64,000 bases of DNA from Altererythrobacter sp. CAU 1644. Its GTDB lineage: Bacteria; Pseudomonadota; Alphaproteobacteria; Sphingomonadales; Sphingomonadaceae. A model generated the notes under the pieces. It ran no database searches, was not told the DNA's origin, and saw only the letters and a list, made by a program, of their open reading frames with translations. Made by a program: the position numbers and the translations under genes. The stretch's first letter is position 1. Each line of letters starts with the position of its first letter. Where the stretch lies: positions 372,001-436,000 of the forward strand of contig NZ_CP121106.1 in assembly GCF_029623755.1 (NCBI RefSeq), written 5' to 3'. Below are positions 37,193 to 45,795 of this stretch, one piece after another.

Positions 37193-38310
37193 CCATTCAG
37201 CCTCTCGTTGACGATCTCACCGCCCTTGGTCAGCCGCACGGCATCACCGATCTCCTCGTCGAGGACCGGCTTGCCTGCTTCCTTGTCCCAGAAGGCGGAG
37301 AGGAAGTTGTAGTGGTTGCGCGCGAACAGCGCCGAGGCGTCCGCAGCGAGATGGCCGGGCGTGTTGGCATAGCCGATGATCTTCACGCCGTGCTTCTCGA
37401 CCACCTGGTCGGCCTGCGAGCCCTCCACATTGCCGCCTTGCGCCACGGCGAGGTCGAAGATGACGCTACCTGGCTTCATGGTCGCGATCTGCGCGTCGCT
37501 GATCAGCCGCGGCGCGGCGCGGCCGGGGATAAGCGCGGTGGTGATGACGATGTCCTGCTTGGCAATGTGGCTGGAGACCAGCTCTGCCTGAGCCTTCTGG
37601 TACTCCTCGCTCATTTCGGTGGCGTAGCCGCCCGAACCTTCGCCCTCGATTCCCTCGACGCTCTCGACGAAGATCGGCTTGGCGCCCAATGACTGAATCT
37701 GCTCCTTGGTCGCGCTGCGCACGTCGGTGGCGCTGACCTGCGCGCCGAGCCGCTTGGCCGTGGCAATCGCCTGGAGGCCGGCGACGCCGACACCCATCAC
37801 GAAGACGCGCGCGGCCTGCACCGTGCCGGCTGCGGTCATCATCATCGGAAAGGCGCGGCCATACTCATTGGCTGCCGCAAGGACGGCCTTGTACCCGGCT
37901 AGGTTCGACTGGCTGGAGAGCACATCCATGCTCTGCGCGCGGGTGATCCGCGGCATGAATTCCATGCTCAATGCCTCGAACCCCGCATTGGCATAGGCCT
38001 CGACCCGCTCCTTCTGCGCGAAGGGATCGAACAGCGCGGCGACCCATGCGCCCGGCTTTGCCCCCGATAGCGTCATGACGTCAGGCGCCTGGATGCCAAG
38101 GACGATATCGGCGCCCTCGACCGCCTTGGATGTGGTCGCCAATTCTGCACCCGCCTCGCGATAGGCCGCATCCATGATCGAGGCGCCTGTTCCGGCCCCT
38201 TCCTCGACGGAAACTTGCGCGCCGAGGGCGATGAACTTCTTCACCGTTTCGGGAGTCGCGGCAACGCGCCGCTCATCCGCAGCGCGTTCCTTCAAGACAG
38301 CAATCTTCAA
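37189..38310 (-). CDS. pntAa: NAD(P) transhydrogenase subunit alpha part 1
   Basis: 373 residues; domain I binds NAD(H): MKIAVLKERAADERRVAATP, RVFVMGVGVAGLQAIATAKR (GxGxxG-type loop), VSATDVRSATKEQIQSLGA, DIVITTALIPGRAAPRLI and GSVIFDLAVAQGGN. It belongs to the alanine dehydrogenase/PNT family and transfers hydride from NADH. It follows the aa3-oxidase subunit IV gene by 13 bases, and the small lipoprotein gene overlaps its stop. Start ATG at 38310. Confidence 0.96.
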   Translation of the reverse strand: MKIAVLKERAADERRVAATPETVKKFIALGAQVSVEEGAGTGASIMDAAYREAGAELATTSKAVEGADIVLGIQAPDVMTLSGAKPGAWVAALFDPFAQKERVEAYANAGFEALSMEFMPRITRAQSMDVLSSQSNLAGYKAVLAAANEYGRAFPMMMTAAGTVQAARVFVMGVGVAGLQAIATAKRLGAQVSATDVRSATKEQIQSLGAKPIFVESVEGIEGEGSGGYATEMSEEYQKAQAELVSSHIAKQDIVITTALIPGRAAPRLISDAQIATMKPGSVIFDLAVAQGGNVEGSQADQVVEKHGVKIIGYANTPGHLAADASALFARNHYNFLSAFWDKEAGKPVLDEEIGDAVRLTKGGEIVNERLNG

Positions 38311-38323
38311 GATTATCAGTCGC

Positions 38324-38446
38324 TTATTCAGCGATGAGCATGATGACGATCAAGGTGATGATCGCGATAATCGGAACGGACCATTTCAGCCAGCTGATGA
38401 AGCCGCCATAGGTTTTTTCCGCCGATTTCATATCCTGCGAAGCCAT
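38324..38446 (-). CDS. aa3-type cytochrome c oxidase subunit IV
   Basis: 40 residues. MASQDMKSAEKTYGGFISWL leads into one transmembrane helix (SVPIIAIITLIVIMLIAE), matching the small CoxIV-like bacterial subunit of aa3 oxidases (PF07835 type), often annotated in alphaproteobacteria. It packs next to subunits I/III. It lies at the head of the pnt operon, 13 bases before pntAa. It is only 123 bases long including the stop. Confidence 0.85.
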   Translation of the reverse strand: MASQDMKSAEKTYGGFISWLKWSVPIIAIITLIVIMLIAE

Positions 38447-38554
38447 GTGTATTCCCAATCCCTGTCAAACCAGTGCTTTTGCGTGGTCTATCGCGCAACT
38501 GCGGGTTTCTCAAGTGACCATCCGGGCCTGAATTGCGATGGATTTCGAACAGCC

Positions 38555-38569
38555 TTAATCGGGTCTTTA
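38555..38569 (+). promoter_or_regulatory. CtrA-box-like site (TTAA-N7-TTTA)
   Basis: TTAA at 38555-38558 and TTTA at 38566-38569 with a 7-base spacer, one mismatch from TTAA-N7-TTAA. It sits 52 bases before the NtrC-like regulator and in the divergent gap to the coxIV-pnt operon. Tentative. Confidence 0.3.
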
Positions 38570-38620
38570 CTCCTCGCCGGTAAATCTTGCCTCGTTTCAC
38601 AACGGGACGGTTCGGGATAG

Positions 38621-40039
38621 ATGGCGACGACAGACCAGCGCCTTTTGATGCTGATCGACGATGAACCGGCGCAAAGCCGGCTTATCTCGGCGCTCGCCGC
38701 CCGTGAGGGTTGGCGAACCATCGTCGCTGCCGATTCGGAAACCGCGATCGCGATGCTCGGGACGCGTGAAGGCATGCAGCTTTCCGCGATCATCCTCGAT
38801 CAATGGGTGCCGGGCGATGATGCCTGCGCGCTGATCGAGGAACTCAAGGCGCGCCGCCCTGCCCTGCCGATCCTGATGCTGACCACCAGCGCCTCGCCGC
38901 TGCTCGCGGTCGAGGCCATGCGGGCCGGCGCGACGGACTACCTGATCAAGCCGGTCGCTCCCGATCGCCTGATGGAAGCGCTGCGCGCCTCGACCGAACG
39001 CGCCTCGCCGCAGGACGAGCTCCAGCCGCTGACCGAGAAGATGCATGCCGCGCTCGATTTCGACGCGATGATCGGGACCGCACCCAAGTTCCGCACCGCG
39101 CTGGCCCAGGCGGCCAAGGCGGCGCGCGGCCACGGCCATATCCTGATCGAGGGCGAAAACGGCACCGGCAAGGAAATGCTGATGCGCGCGATGCATGCAG
39201 CCAGCCCGCGGGCCAAGGCACCGTTCCGCATCATCAACATCGGCGGCGTGCCGAGCAATTCGATCGAATCCGTCCTGTTCGGCCACGAACCAAACGCCTT
39301 TGCCGGAGCCTTCGACCGCCAGATCGGTGCCTTCCAGCATTGCGATGGCGGCACGCTGGTGCTCGACGAGATCGACCGGTTGACCGAGAGCCTGCAGGCG
39401 CAATTGCTCGAACTGATCAAGACCGGCATCGTCCGCCCGCTCGGCGCGAGCCACGGCTTCCGGATCGACGTTCGCCTGCTCACCGCGAGCAATTTCGAGC
39501 TCGACCAGCTCGAAGCCAGCGGCAAGTTCGACCGCGAGCTGCTCTCAGCCCTTGGCGCGACCACGATCAAGCTGCCGCCACTGCGTGAGCGCACCGGCGA
39601 CATCTCCGCGCTGACCCGCCACTTCCTCGCCCGCATTGGCGAACAGCCGGGCCTGCGCCACCTTTCGATCAGCGACAGCGCGCTCGCGCTGCTGGCCGCC
39701 TACGACTGGCCGGGCAATGTCCGCCAGCTCCAGTCGGTGCTGTTCCGGGCCGCGGTCTATTGCGACGGGGAAACCCTGACCGGGGAGAGCTTCCCGCAAC
39801 TGAGCGAACTGCTCGGCGAGCCGCAGGAAGCGACCAACCCGATGCACGAAGGCGTCGGGGTGATGCTTTATACCGAAGACGGCAATCTGCGCCCGCTCGA
39901 GGAGATCGAGGCCGACGTCATCCGCCTCGCCATCGGCCACTATCGCGGACGCATGACCGAAGTGGCGCGCCGACTCGGGATCGGCCGCTCGACGCTCTAT
40001 CGCAAACTGAGCGACCTCGGCATCGACAACGCCGCATGA
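38621..40039 (+). CDS. NtrC-family response regulator with altered GAFTGA loop
   Basis: 472 residues. The receiver domain (residues 1-125) has the acidic pair IDDEP and phosphoacceptor Asp60 in IILDQWVP. The AAA+ domain has Walker A GENGTGKE (178-185) and LVLDEIDRL (Walker B). The sigma-54-contact loop reads NAFAGA at 225-230, in place of GAFTGA. The C-terminus ends in a Fis-type helix-turn-helix (MTEVARRLGIGRSTLYRKL). Without the Gly/Thr of GAFTGA it may not open sigma-54 promoters and could act with sigma-70 or as a DNA-binding regulator, as in TyrR-like cases. No histidine kinase is adjacent. A putative CtrA-like site precedes it. Confidence 0.9.
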   Translation: MATTDQRLLMLIDDEPAQSRLISALAAREGWRTIVAADSETAIAMLGTREGMQLSAIILDQWVPGDDACALIEELKARRPALPILMLTTSASPLLAVEAMRAGATDYLIKPVAPDRLMEALRASTERASPQDELQPLTEKMHAALDFDAMIGTAPKFRTALAQAAKAARGHGHILIEGENGTGKEMLMRAMHAASPRAKAPFRIINIGGVPSNSIESVLFGHEPNAFAGAFDRQIGAFQHCDGGTLVLDEIDRLTESLQAQLLELIKTGIVRPLGASHGFRIDVRLLTASNFELDQLEASGKFDRELLSALGATTIKLPPLRERTGDISALTRHFLARIGEQPGLRHLSISDSALALLAAYDWPGNVRQLQSVLFRAAVYCDGETLTGESFPQLSELLGEPQEATNPMHEGVGVMLYTEDGNLRPLEEIEADVIRLAIGHYRGRMTEVARRLGIGRSTLYRKLSDLGIDNAA

Positions 40040-40055
40040 CCGCAAAGATCCCCCG

Positions 40056-40463
40056 ATGAACGATTTGACTCACGACAGTTTTCGCGCCGCGTGCGACCAG
40101 CTGTCCAACAAGGTTGACGCGGAAAACTTCGAGCGTTTCCGCTGGACGCGCGACGAAGCGCCCAAGCTCGCCAAGCTGGTCCAGATGATCAAGGATTCGG
40201 TCGAAGACCGCACCGACATCGAGATCAACGAGGAAGGCGGCGAGCAGAACATCAAGCGCTTCGTCATCAAGGTGCACGGCAAGCGCATCGTCGGCCTCAA
40301 CGCCGCGCTGGATCAAGGCCAGGTCGCGATGATCGTCGGCAATATCGAGCGTAGCGAATTCAAGGCGACGCCGGGCGATCCGATCATCGCCGACTGGACC
40401 GATGTCGACGAGCACTGGGTCACCGACACGATCGGCCAATTGATGCAGCGCATCACGCGCTAG
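40056..40463 (+). CDS. Conserved-looking protein of unknown function
   Basis: 135 residues, soluble, acidic, with the opening MNDLTHDSFRAACDQLSNKV and an end IGQLMQRITR. I do not recognise a family. It has a mixed alpha/beta composition with no signal peptide or cysteine cluster. It lies 16 bases after the NtrC-like gene on the same strand, so the two are probably cotranscribed, and is convergent with folP, overlapping its stop by 4 bases. Base composition matches the genome. Confidence 0.65.
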   Translation: MNDLTHDSFRAACDQLSNKVDAENFERFRWTRDEAPKLAKLVQMIKDSVEDRTDIEINEEGGEQNIKRFVIKVHGKRIVGLNAALDQGQVAMIVGNIERSEFKATPGDPIIADWTDVDEHWVTDTIGQLMQRITR

Positions 40464-41575
40464 TCGGCCGGCATCTCGCTGAAATCGGTCAGCGCCGCGT
40501 CGCGCATGCCGCGCCACACATTGCGCGCCTGCACCGTCTCGAACACATCGTGGACCCGTAGCAGCTGGACCCCGGCATTCATCCCGGCAATCGCGACCGC
40601 CAGGCTGCCGCCAATCCGCCGGTCCACCTCGGCCTCGTTCGAGAGCGCCCCGATCATCCGCTTGCGGCTGCCGCCCAGCAGCAGCGGCTGGCCCAAGGCA
40701 TGGAACAACGGCAGCGCATTTAACAGCGCGAGGTTCTCGGCCAGCGACTTGCCGAAGCCGAGCCCCGGGTCGAGCACGATCTTCGAGCGCGAAATCCCCT
40801 TCGACACCGCCTCGTCGCGCGCGGCCTTGAGCCAGTCGAACACGTCGAACACGACATTGTCGTAGTCGGCATCGGCATGGAGATCGTCGCCCTTGCCCGG
40901 CGCATGCATCAGCACCACCGGGCATCCGGCGCGCGCCGCGATCTCGACCGAGCGCGGATCGTGCCGCAGCGCCGAAACGTCGTTGGCCATATGCGCGCCT
41001 GCTTCCAGCGCCGCCTCGAGCACGCCTGCGCGGCGGGTGTCGATGCTGATCGCCGCGCCCATGCCGGAGCAGTATTCGACCGCGGGCAGCACGCGGTCCT
41101 TCTCGTCGCCTTCCCAGGTCGCCGGGGCACCCGGCCGGGTGCTCTCGCCGCCGATGTCGATGATCGCCGCACCGGCTTCGAGCATGGCGCTGGCATGCGC
41201 CCGGCCGGCCTCGGGCTTGTCGAGGAATTCGCCCCCGTCGCTGAAGCTGTCGGGGGTGACGTTGAGGATGCCTATCACCTGCGGCTGGTCGAGCCGGATC
41301 GTGCGGCTCCCGCAGGTAAGCGCCGGGTGCGTGAGTTGCAGGTTCGCCCACTGCGCCGCGGCTTCGCCGCTCACGCTCTCGGGCAGTTTCGCCAGCACAT
41401 CATCGATGCTTTGAGTATCGCACAGCCAGCGCTCGGTCACTCCGCCGCCCTGCCGCAGGATCACCGCAAATCGGCTGGCATAGACCATCCCGCCCGCGAG
41501 CCGGATCGCCTTACCCTCTTCAGCTTGCGGAGAGGCCGCAAGACCGATTGGGCGGATGTAGATGCGATCAGTCAT
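40460..41575 (-). CDS. folP: Dihydropteroate synthase with N-terminal extension
   Basis: 371 residues. The DHPS domain starts at about residue 95: IGILNVTPDSFSDGG, AAIIDIGGESTRPGA, DVSALRHDP, KIVLDPGLGFGKS and LLLGGSRKRMIG are the conserved motifs binding pterin pyrophosphate and pABA. It condenses both to dihydropteroate in folate synthesis. The first 95 residues (MTDRIYIRPIGLAASPQAEE onwards) are an extra domain of unknown role, and most bacterial FolP are about 280 residues. The gene ends convergently with the hypothetical gene by 4 bases. Confidence 0.94.
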   Translation of the reverse strand: MTDRIYIRPIGLAASPQAEEGKAIRLAGGMVYASRFAVILRQGGGVTERWLCDTQSIDDVLAKLPESVSGEAAAQWANLQLTHPALTCGSRTIRLDQPQVIGILNVTPDSFSDGGEFLDKPEAGRAHASAMLEAGAAIIDIGGESTRPGAPATWEGDEKDRVLPAVEYCSGMGAAISIDTRRAGVLEAALEAGAHMANDVSALRHDPRSVEIAARAGCPVVLMHAPGKGDDLHADADYDNVVFDVFDWLKAARDEAVSKGISRSKIVLDPGLGFGKSLAENLALLNALPLFHALGQPLLLGGSRKRMIGALSNEAEVDRRIGGSLAVAIAGMNAGVQLLRVHDVFETVQARNVWRGMRDAALTDFSEMPAD

Positions 41576-41877
41576 TCTTCAGGTTTTCCGATCTGAAGCT
41601 GAATGGATGGAACACATGGAACACGGTCCAATGCGAAGAAAAACTCGCTGCCGTGTGTCGCGGTTCAGAGGCGGGAATGGAAGAGCGCTGAGCGATCATT
41701 CCACGGGTGTATTCTGAGAGGGGGCTGTAGGACAGGGTGCTTGCGTCCTCCCAGCGGTTGCGAAGCACAGCCGGAGGCTGAACGCTGGGATCGCTGACAG
41801 AAAGCGATTTCGATCCTTTAACCCGCGTCATCCCATCGAAAGCTGGGATCGTTTTTCACATTTGCTAATGGACAAAG
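41576..41877. other. Intergenic stretch with no credible gene
   Basis: About 300 bases between folP and the low-GC SEC-C gene. Composition shifts from GC-rich to AT-richer towards the right. The short frames here have no ribosome site or family signal. A possible plus-strand hairpin-plus-T-run terminator (ATCCCA at 41830-41835 with TGGGAT at 41844-41849, then GTTTTT) is the only recognisable element. I see no direct repeats or integrase scar. Confidence 0.5.
41830..41856 (+). terminator. Weak hairpin with T-run upstream of the SEC-C gene
   Basis: ATCCCA/TGGGAT forms a 6-bp stem with an 8-base loop, followed by CGTTTTTC. It would end transcription from the left just before the accessory gene at 41878. 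The stem is short. Confidence 0.4.
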
Positions 41878-42855
41878 ATGATTGAGCAGCGAAACCGCCC
41901 GTGCAATTGTGGCAACAAGCAGAAGTTCAAGCATTGCTGTGGTGCGCAGTCAGAGGCGCAGATGCGGCCCACAATGGACGAGTTGGTGCTTCTCGCAATC
42001 AAAGCCGACGATGAAGGCCTGTTGGCAGGCGAAGAACCAAAACAACGCGCATTCAAGAATGTGATCCGCATCCTTCAGGATTTGGGTGTTGAAGGAGTAC
42101 CGTTGACCGGAAAAATGAGCCCGGAAATCGTCAAACGCGTTCACAGGGCAAACCAGCGACTTTTCAGGCCTGTCGATATGCAAGAGGGTGGCGTTCATCT
42201 AGGACTCTTTATGTATAGAGATCTGTTTGCCAGTCTTTACGTCCCTTACATTCTTGGAAGTCCGGAGGTTGATTTTTGGAAACTTCTTGATTTTTCAGAT
42301 GATCAAAAACGATGGGTCGCTTCAGATTCTAACGCCTTGGCAACGTTTGAAGACCAGTGCCTTGACTTACTCGATTTTGGGTATGGCTACATGGAATTTG
42401 GTCACACCAGACCGGTCAACGACTATGCAAAAGAATTGATTTATCGTGCGCATGTTCAGCTCGAATCTGCTGCTGCGACCGCAACCGCTGCCTTCGACTA
42501 TCGCGGGACCCTTCAAGGCGCATTGCTAGGAACAGAACTGGCGCTGAAGGCAGGTCTTGCAGCCAATGGTCACGACGAAGAATCACTACGAACCAATTTC
42601 GGTCACAACCTCACAAAAGCTGCCAAAAAGCTTGGTAATCTTGAACCAAATTTTGACGCGGATCGCGTTGAATCGGTAGTTTCTGATTTTCCGGACTTTG
42701 TGCAAAGCCGGTACTCAGGACAATTGCCGACAAGGAAGGAAATTGGTCACATTGTCATGAAGGCTCAATTCGTTGCGTCTGAAGTGACTCGCCAGTTCAC
42801 TGACCGTAATATTCGCTCTCAGCAATCGCGTGCCGCAACGAGATCCTATCCATGA
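41878..42855 (+). CDS. Accessory protein with SEC-C zinc motif and HEPN-like RX4H
   Basis: 325 residues; visibly lower GC than its neighbours, so probably acquired. The N-terminus RPCNCGNKQKFKHCCG is a SEC-C zinc motif (Cys9, Cys11, Cys20, Cys21), a small module found in many nucleic-acid or chaperone-linked proteins. The rest is mostly helical; residues 238-243 read RTNFGH, an RX4H pattern like the catalytic motif of HEPN RNases, after a helix (QGALLGTELALKAGLAANGH) resembling HEPN helices. This resemblance is weak and untested. It sits between folP and ccrM on the opposite strand to both. No partner toxin/antitoxin or defence genes are adjacent. Function unknown. Confidence 0.75.
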   Translation: MIEQRNRPCNCGNKQKFKHCCGAQSEAQMRPTMDELVLLAIKADDEGLLAGEEPKQRAFKNVIRILQDLGVEGVPLTGKMSPEIVKRVHRANQRLFRPVDMQEGGVHLGLFMYRDLFASLYVPYILGSPEVDFWKLLDFSDDQKRWVASDSNALATFEDQCLDLLDFGYGYMEFGHTRPVNDYAKELIYRAHVQLESAAATATAAFDYRGTLQGALLGTELALKAGLAANGHDEESLRTNFGHNLTKAAKKLGNLEPNFDADRVESVVSDFPDFVQSRYSGQLPTRKEIGHIVMKAQFVASEVTRQFTDRNIRSQQSRAATRSYP

Positions 42856-42865
42856 TTACCAAACC

Positions 42866-43993
<1,128 letters not shown>

Positions 43994-44023
43994 TCACCCC
44001 TCTTCTTCGCTGTCCAAGCGAGT

Positions 44024-44032
44024 TATCCACAG
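44024..44032. promoter_or_regulatory. Perfect DnaA box upstream of ccrM
   Basis: TTATCCACA on the plus strand is an exact match to the strong DnaA-box consensus, 34 bases before the ccrM start codon. In Caulobacter, DnaA and CtrA couple replication to cell-cycle transcription, so a regulatory role is plausible; a solitary box is not an origin. Confidence 0.5.
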
Positions 44033-44084
44033 GGTGAGTCCATCGGGACTCCGCGTCAAGTCCTAAGCGATAGACGGTTATGGT

Positions 44085-44099
44085 TAACGCCTCGTTAGC
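44085..44099. promoter_or_regulatory. CtrA-box-like site upstream of ccrM (TTAA-N7-TTAG)
   Basis: TTAA at 44085-44088 and TTAG at 44096-44099, spaced by 7 bases, match the CtrA consensus with one mismatch. It lies 95 bases before the ccrM start, and in Caulobacter ccrM is CtrA-activated. Confidence 0.5.
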
Positions 44100-44110
44100 T
44101 ATGACGGAAC

Positions 44111-44164
44111 AAAAAGAGTCTGGCACAAGATGTTGAGTCTGCTTGGATTCACCAGACTCGAGAT
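44111..44164 (-). terminator. Terminator downstream of the Ca2+/Na+ antiporter gene
   Basis: GAGTCTGG at 44116-44123 pairs with CCAGACTC at 44152-44159; on the minus strand the second arm is followed by TTTTTG. It lies about 55 bases after the antiporter stop at 44215 and would separate it from ccrM. The stem ends carry GANTC sites. Confidence 0.65.
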
Positions 44165-44214
44165 GATGGGGTGTGGCTGGGAGGACTCACCCCTTGACGA
44201 AGGCGAGAAAAGTT

Positions 44215-45138
44215 TCAGCCGGCAAATGCGTAGGCGGTGTTGACCGCGAAGATCATCACCAGCGCGGATCCTGCGACGCGCCCGATCTGGCGGGCGGTCG
44301 AGAGCAGCACGAGCAAGGCCACGGCCGAGGCGAACAGCAGCACCATCTGGTAGGTCAGCAGGCTGTCGGGCACAGGGACCGGTGCGACCGACATCGTCAC
44401 CCCGCCGATCAGCAGGATGTTGTAGATGTTCGAGCCGAGCACATTGCCGAGCGCCAGCCCCGGCTTGCCGCGCAATGCTGCGGCGACCGAGGCGGCCAGC
44501 TCGGGCAGAGACGTGCCGACCGCGACCACGGTCAGGCCGATCACCGTCTCGCTGACATTGAAGTAGCGGGCCATGTCGATGGCGCCGGTGACGAGGAAAT
44601 TGCCGCCCGCGACCAGCAGGACTACGCCGACCGCAAAGCAGGCGATCGCCCAGTGAATGGCGAGCGCGGGCGTTTCCTCCTCCGGCTCGTCGGTCACGCG
44701 CGGATGGTTGTAGCGCCAGTAGATATAGGCGACGATGCCGAACAGCAGCCCCGCCCCGACCCAGATCGAGCCGAGTTGCAACCCGGTAATCAGCCACAGC
44801 AGCGCGGTCGCTGCCAGCGCCACGATCGCGTCGCGCCGGCCCATGCCGGTCAGCGCGATAGGCATCACCAGTGCGGCAACGCCGAGGATCAGCAGAGTAT
44901 TGGCGAGGTTCGACCCGACCACATTGCCCCAGGCCAGTTCGGGCGACCCCATCAGCGCGGCTTCTACGCTGGCGACCATCTCGGGCATCGAGGTGGCCGC
45001 GCCGACGATCACCAGCCCGGTGACGAGGTTCGACACCCCCAGCCGCTTGGCAATGCCGACTGCGCCTCGGACGAGGAACTCGCCGCCGATCGCCAGGCCG
45101 ACAAGCCCGGCGATGCTCAAGAGAATGGCTTCAATCAT
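44215..45138 (-). CDS. CaCA-family calcium/sodium antiporter
   Basis: 307 residues with about ten helices in two inverted repeats. The alpha-repeat signatures GAATSMPEMVASVEAALMG with GNVVGSNLANTLLILGV, and VAVGTSLPELAASVAAALRG with GNVLGSNIYNILLIGGV, are those of YrbG-type Ca2+/Na+ (or K+) exchangers. It exports Ca2+ using the Na+ gradient. rnhB lies 28 bases upstream on the same strand, so it may be cotranscribed. Start ATG at 45138. Confidence 0.93.
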   Translation of the reverse strand: MIEAILLSIAGLVGLAIGGEFLVRGAVGIAKRLGVSNLVTGLVIVGAATSMPEMVASVEAALMGSPELAWGNVVGSNLANTLLILGVAALVMPIALTGMGRRDAIVALAATALLWLITGLQLGSIWVGAGLLFGIVAYIYWRYNHPRVTDEPEEETPALAIHWAIACFAVGVVLLVAGGNFLVTGAIDMARYFNVSETVIGLTVVAVGTSLPELAASVAAALRGKPGLALGNVLGSNIYNILLIGGVTMSVAPVPVPDSLLTYQMVLLFASAVALLVLLSTARQIGRVAGSALVMIFAVNTAYAFAG

Positions 45139-45165
45139 GATGCATTATATGGGGATCAACGGCCG

Positions 45166-45795
45166 TTAAAGCAGCGCCATTTGCGCGACCGGCGCAAAGC
45201 TGTGTCGATGAAGCGGGGTAGGCCCATGCAGACGCAACGCTTCCATATGCTCGGCAGTTCCATAACCCTTGTTTCGGTCCCAGCCATATTGCGGGTGATC
45301 CTGCGCCGCCGCCAGCATTAGCCGGTCGCGCCATTCCTTCGCCACGATCGACGCGGCCGATATGGCGGGCTCTAGACCATCTCCGCCGACGATGGCGCGC
45401 GCGGTCCAGCGCCAGTCCCGGCAGCGGCCATGCGGTGTGAGGTTGCCGTCGATCAGCACTTCGCAGTCTCGTGCTTCCATCGCCTCGATCAGCCGGCCCA
45501 CCGCGTCGCTCATCGCCTGCATCGTCGCGGCGAGAATATTGATACGATCGATCTCGGGCGGTTCGATAATTCCGACCGCCCAGGCGCAGGTCGCGCGGAT
45601 TTGTTCATCGAGCCTTGCACGGCGTTTGGCGGAAAGACGCTTGGAATCATCGAGCCCTTCGGGGCATGAAGGGCCAATGACTACGGCCGCCGCCACTACC
45701 GGCCCCGCCAAAGGGCCACGACCAGCCTCGTCGACGCCGACGATGAACCGTTCGGCACAGATTTGATCCCCGGGAGTTCCTGACAACATGAACAT
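45166..45795 (-). CDS. rnhB: Ribonuclease HII
   Basis: 209 residues. VGVDEAGRGPLAGPVVAAAV carries the first catalytic Asp-Glu pair, DDSKRLSAKRR follows, and VLIDGNLTPHGR and ISAASIVAKEWRDRL contain the other acidic residues; GWDRNKGYGTAEHMEAL is the conserved C-terminal region. RNase HII removes RNA from RNA:DNA hybrids, including single ribonucleotides. The start is either the ATG at 45795 (GGAAGG upstream) or 45789; both overlap the start codon of the divergent sugar-dehydrogenase gene. Confidence 0.95.
   Translation of the reverse strand: MFMLSGTPGDQICAERFIVGVDEAGRGPLAGPVVAAAVVIGPSCPEGLDDSKRLSAKRRARLDEQIRATCAWAVGIIEPPEIDRINILAATMQAMSDAVGRLIEAMEARDCEVLIDGNLTPHGRCRDWRWTARAIVGGDGLEPAISAASIVAKEWRDRLMLAAAQDHPQYGWDRNKGYGTAEHMEALRLHGPTPLHRHSFAPVAQMALL

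Larger units (their letters stand above)
44037..44188. promoter_or_regulatory. Cluster of seven GANTC (CcrM target) sites
   Basis: GANTC occurs at 44037 (GAGTC), 44048 (GACTC), 44116 (GAGTC), 44135 (GAGTC), 44146 (GATTC), 44155 (GACTC) and 44184 (GACTC), seven in about 150 bases, whereas about one in 300 bases is expected at this GC content. The first two lie in the ccrM leader; four lie in a hairpin terminator. Autoregulation by CcrM methylation is a natural hypothesis. Confidence 0.6.

Noticed and set aside
41568-41831. Minus-strand frame of 87 codons between folP and the SEC-C gene
   Set aside because: No ribosome site, no family, overlaps the folP start; looks like chance in non-coding DNA.
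44024-44188. Chromosomal or plasmid origin at the DnaA box near ccrM
   Set aside because: Only one perfect DnaA box is present, with no AT-rich unwinding element, repeats or dnaA/parAB/hemE context.
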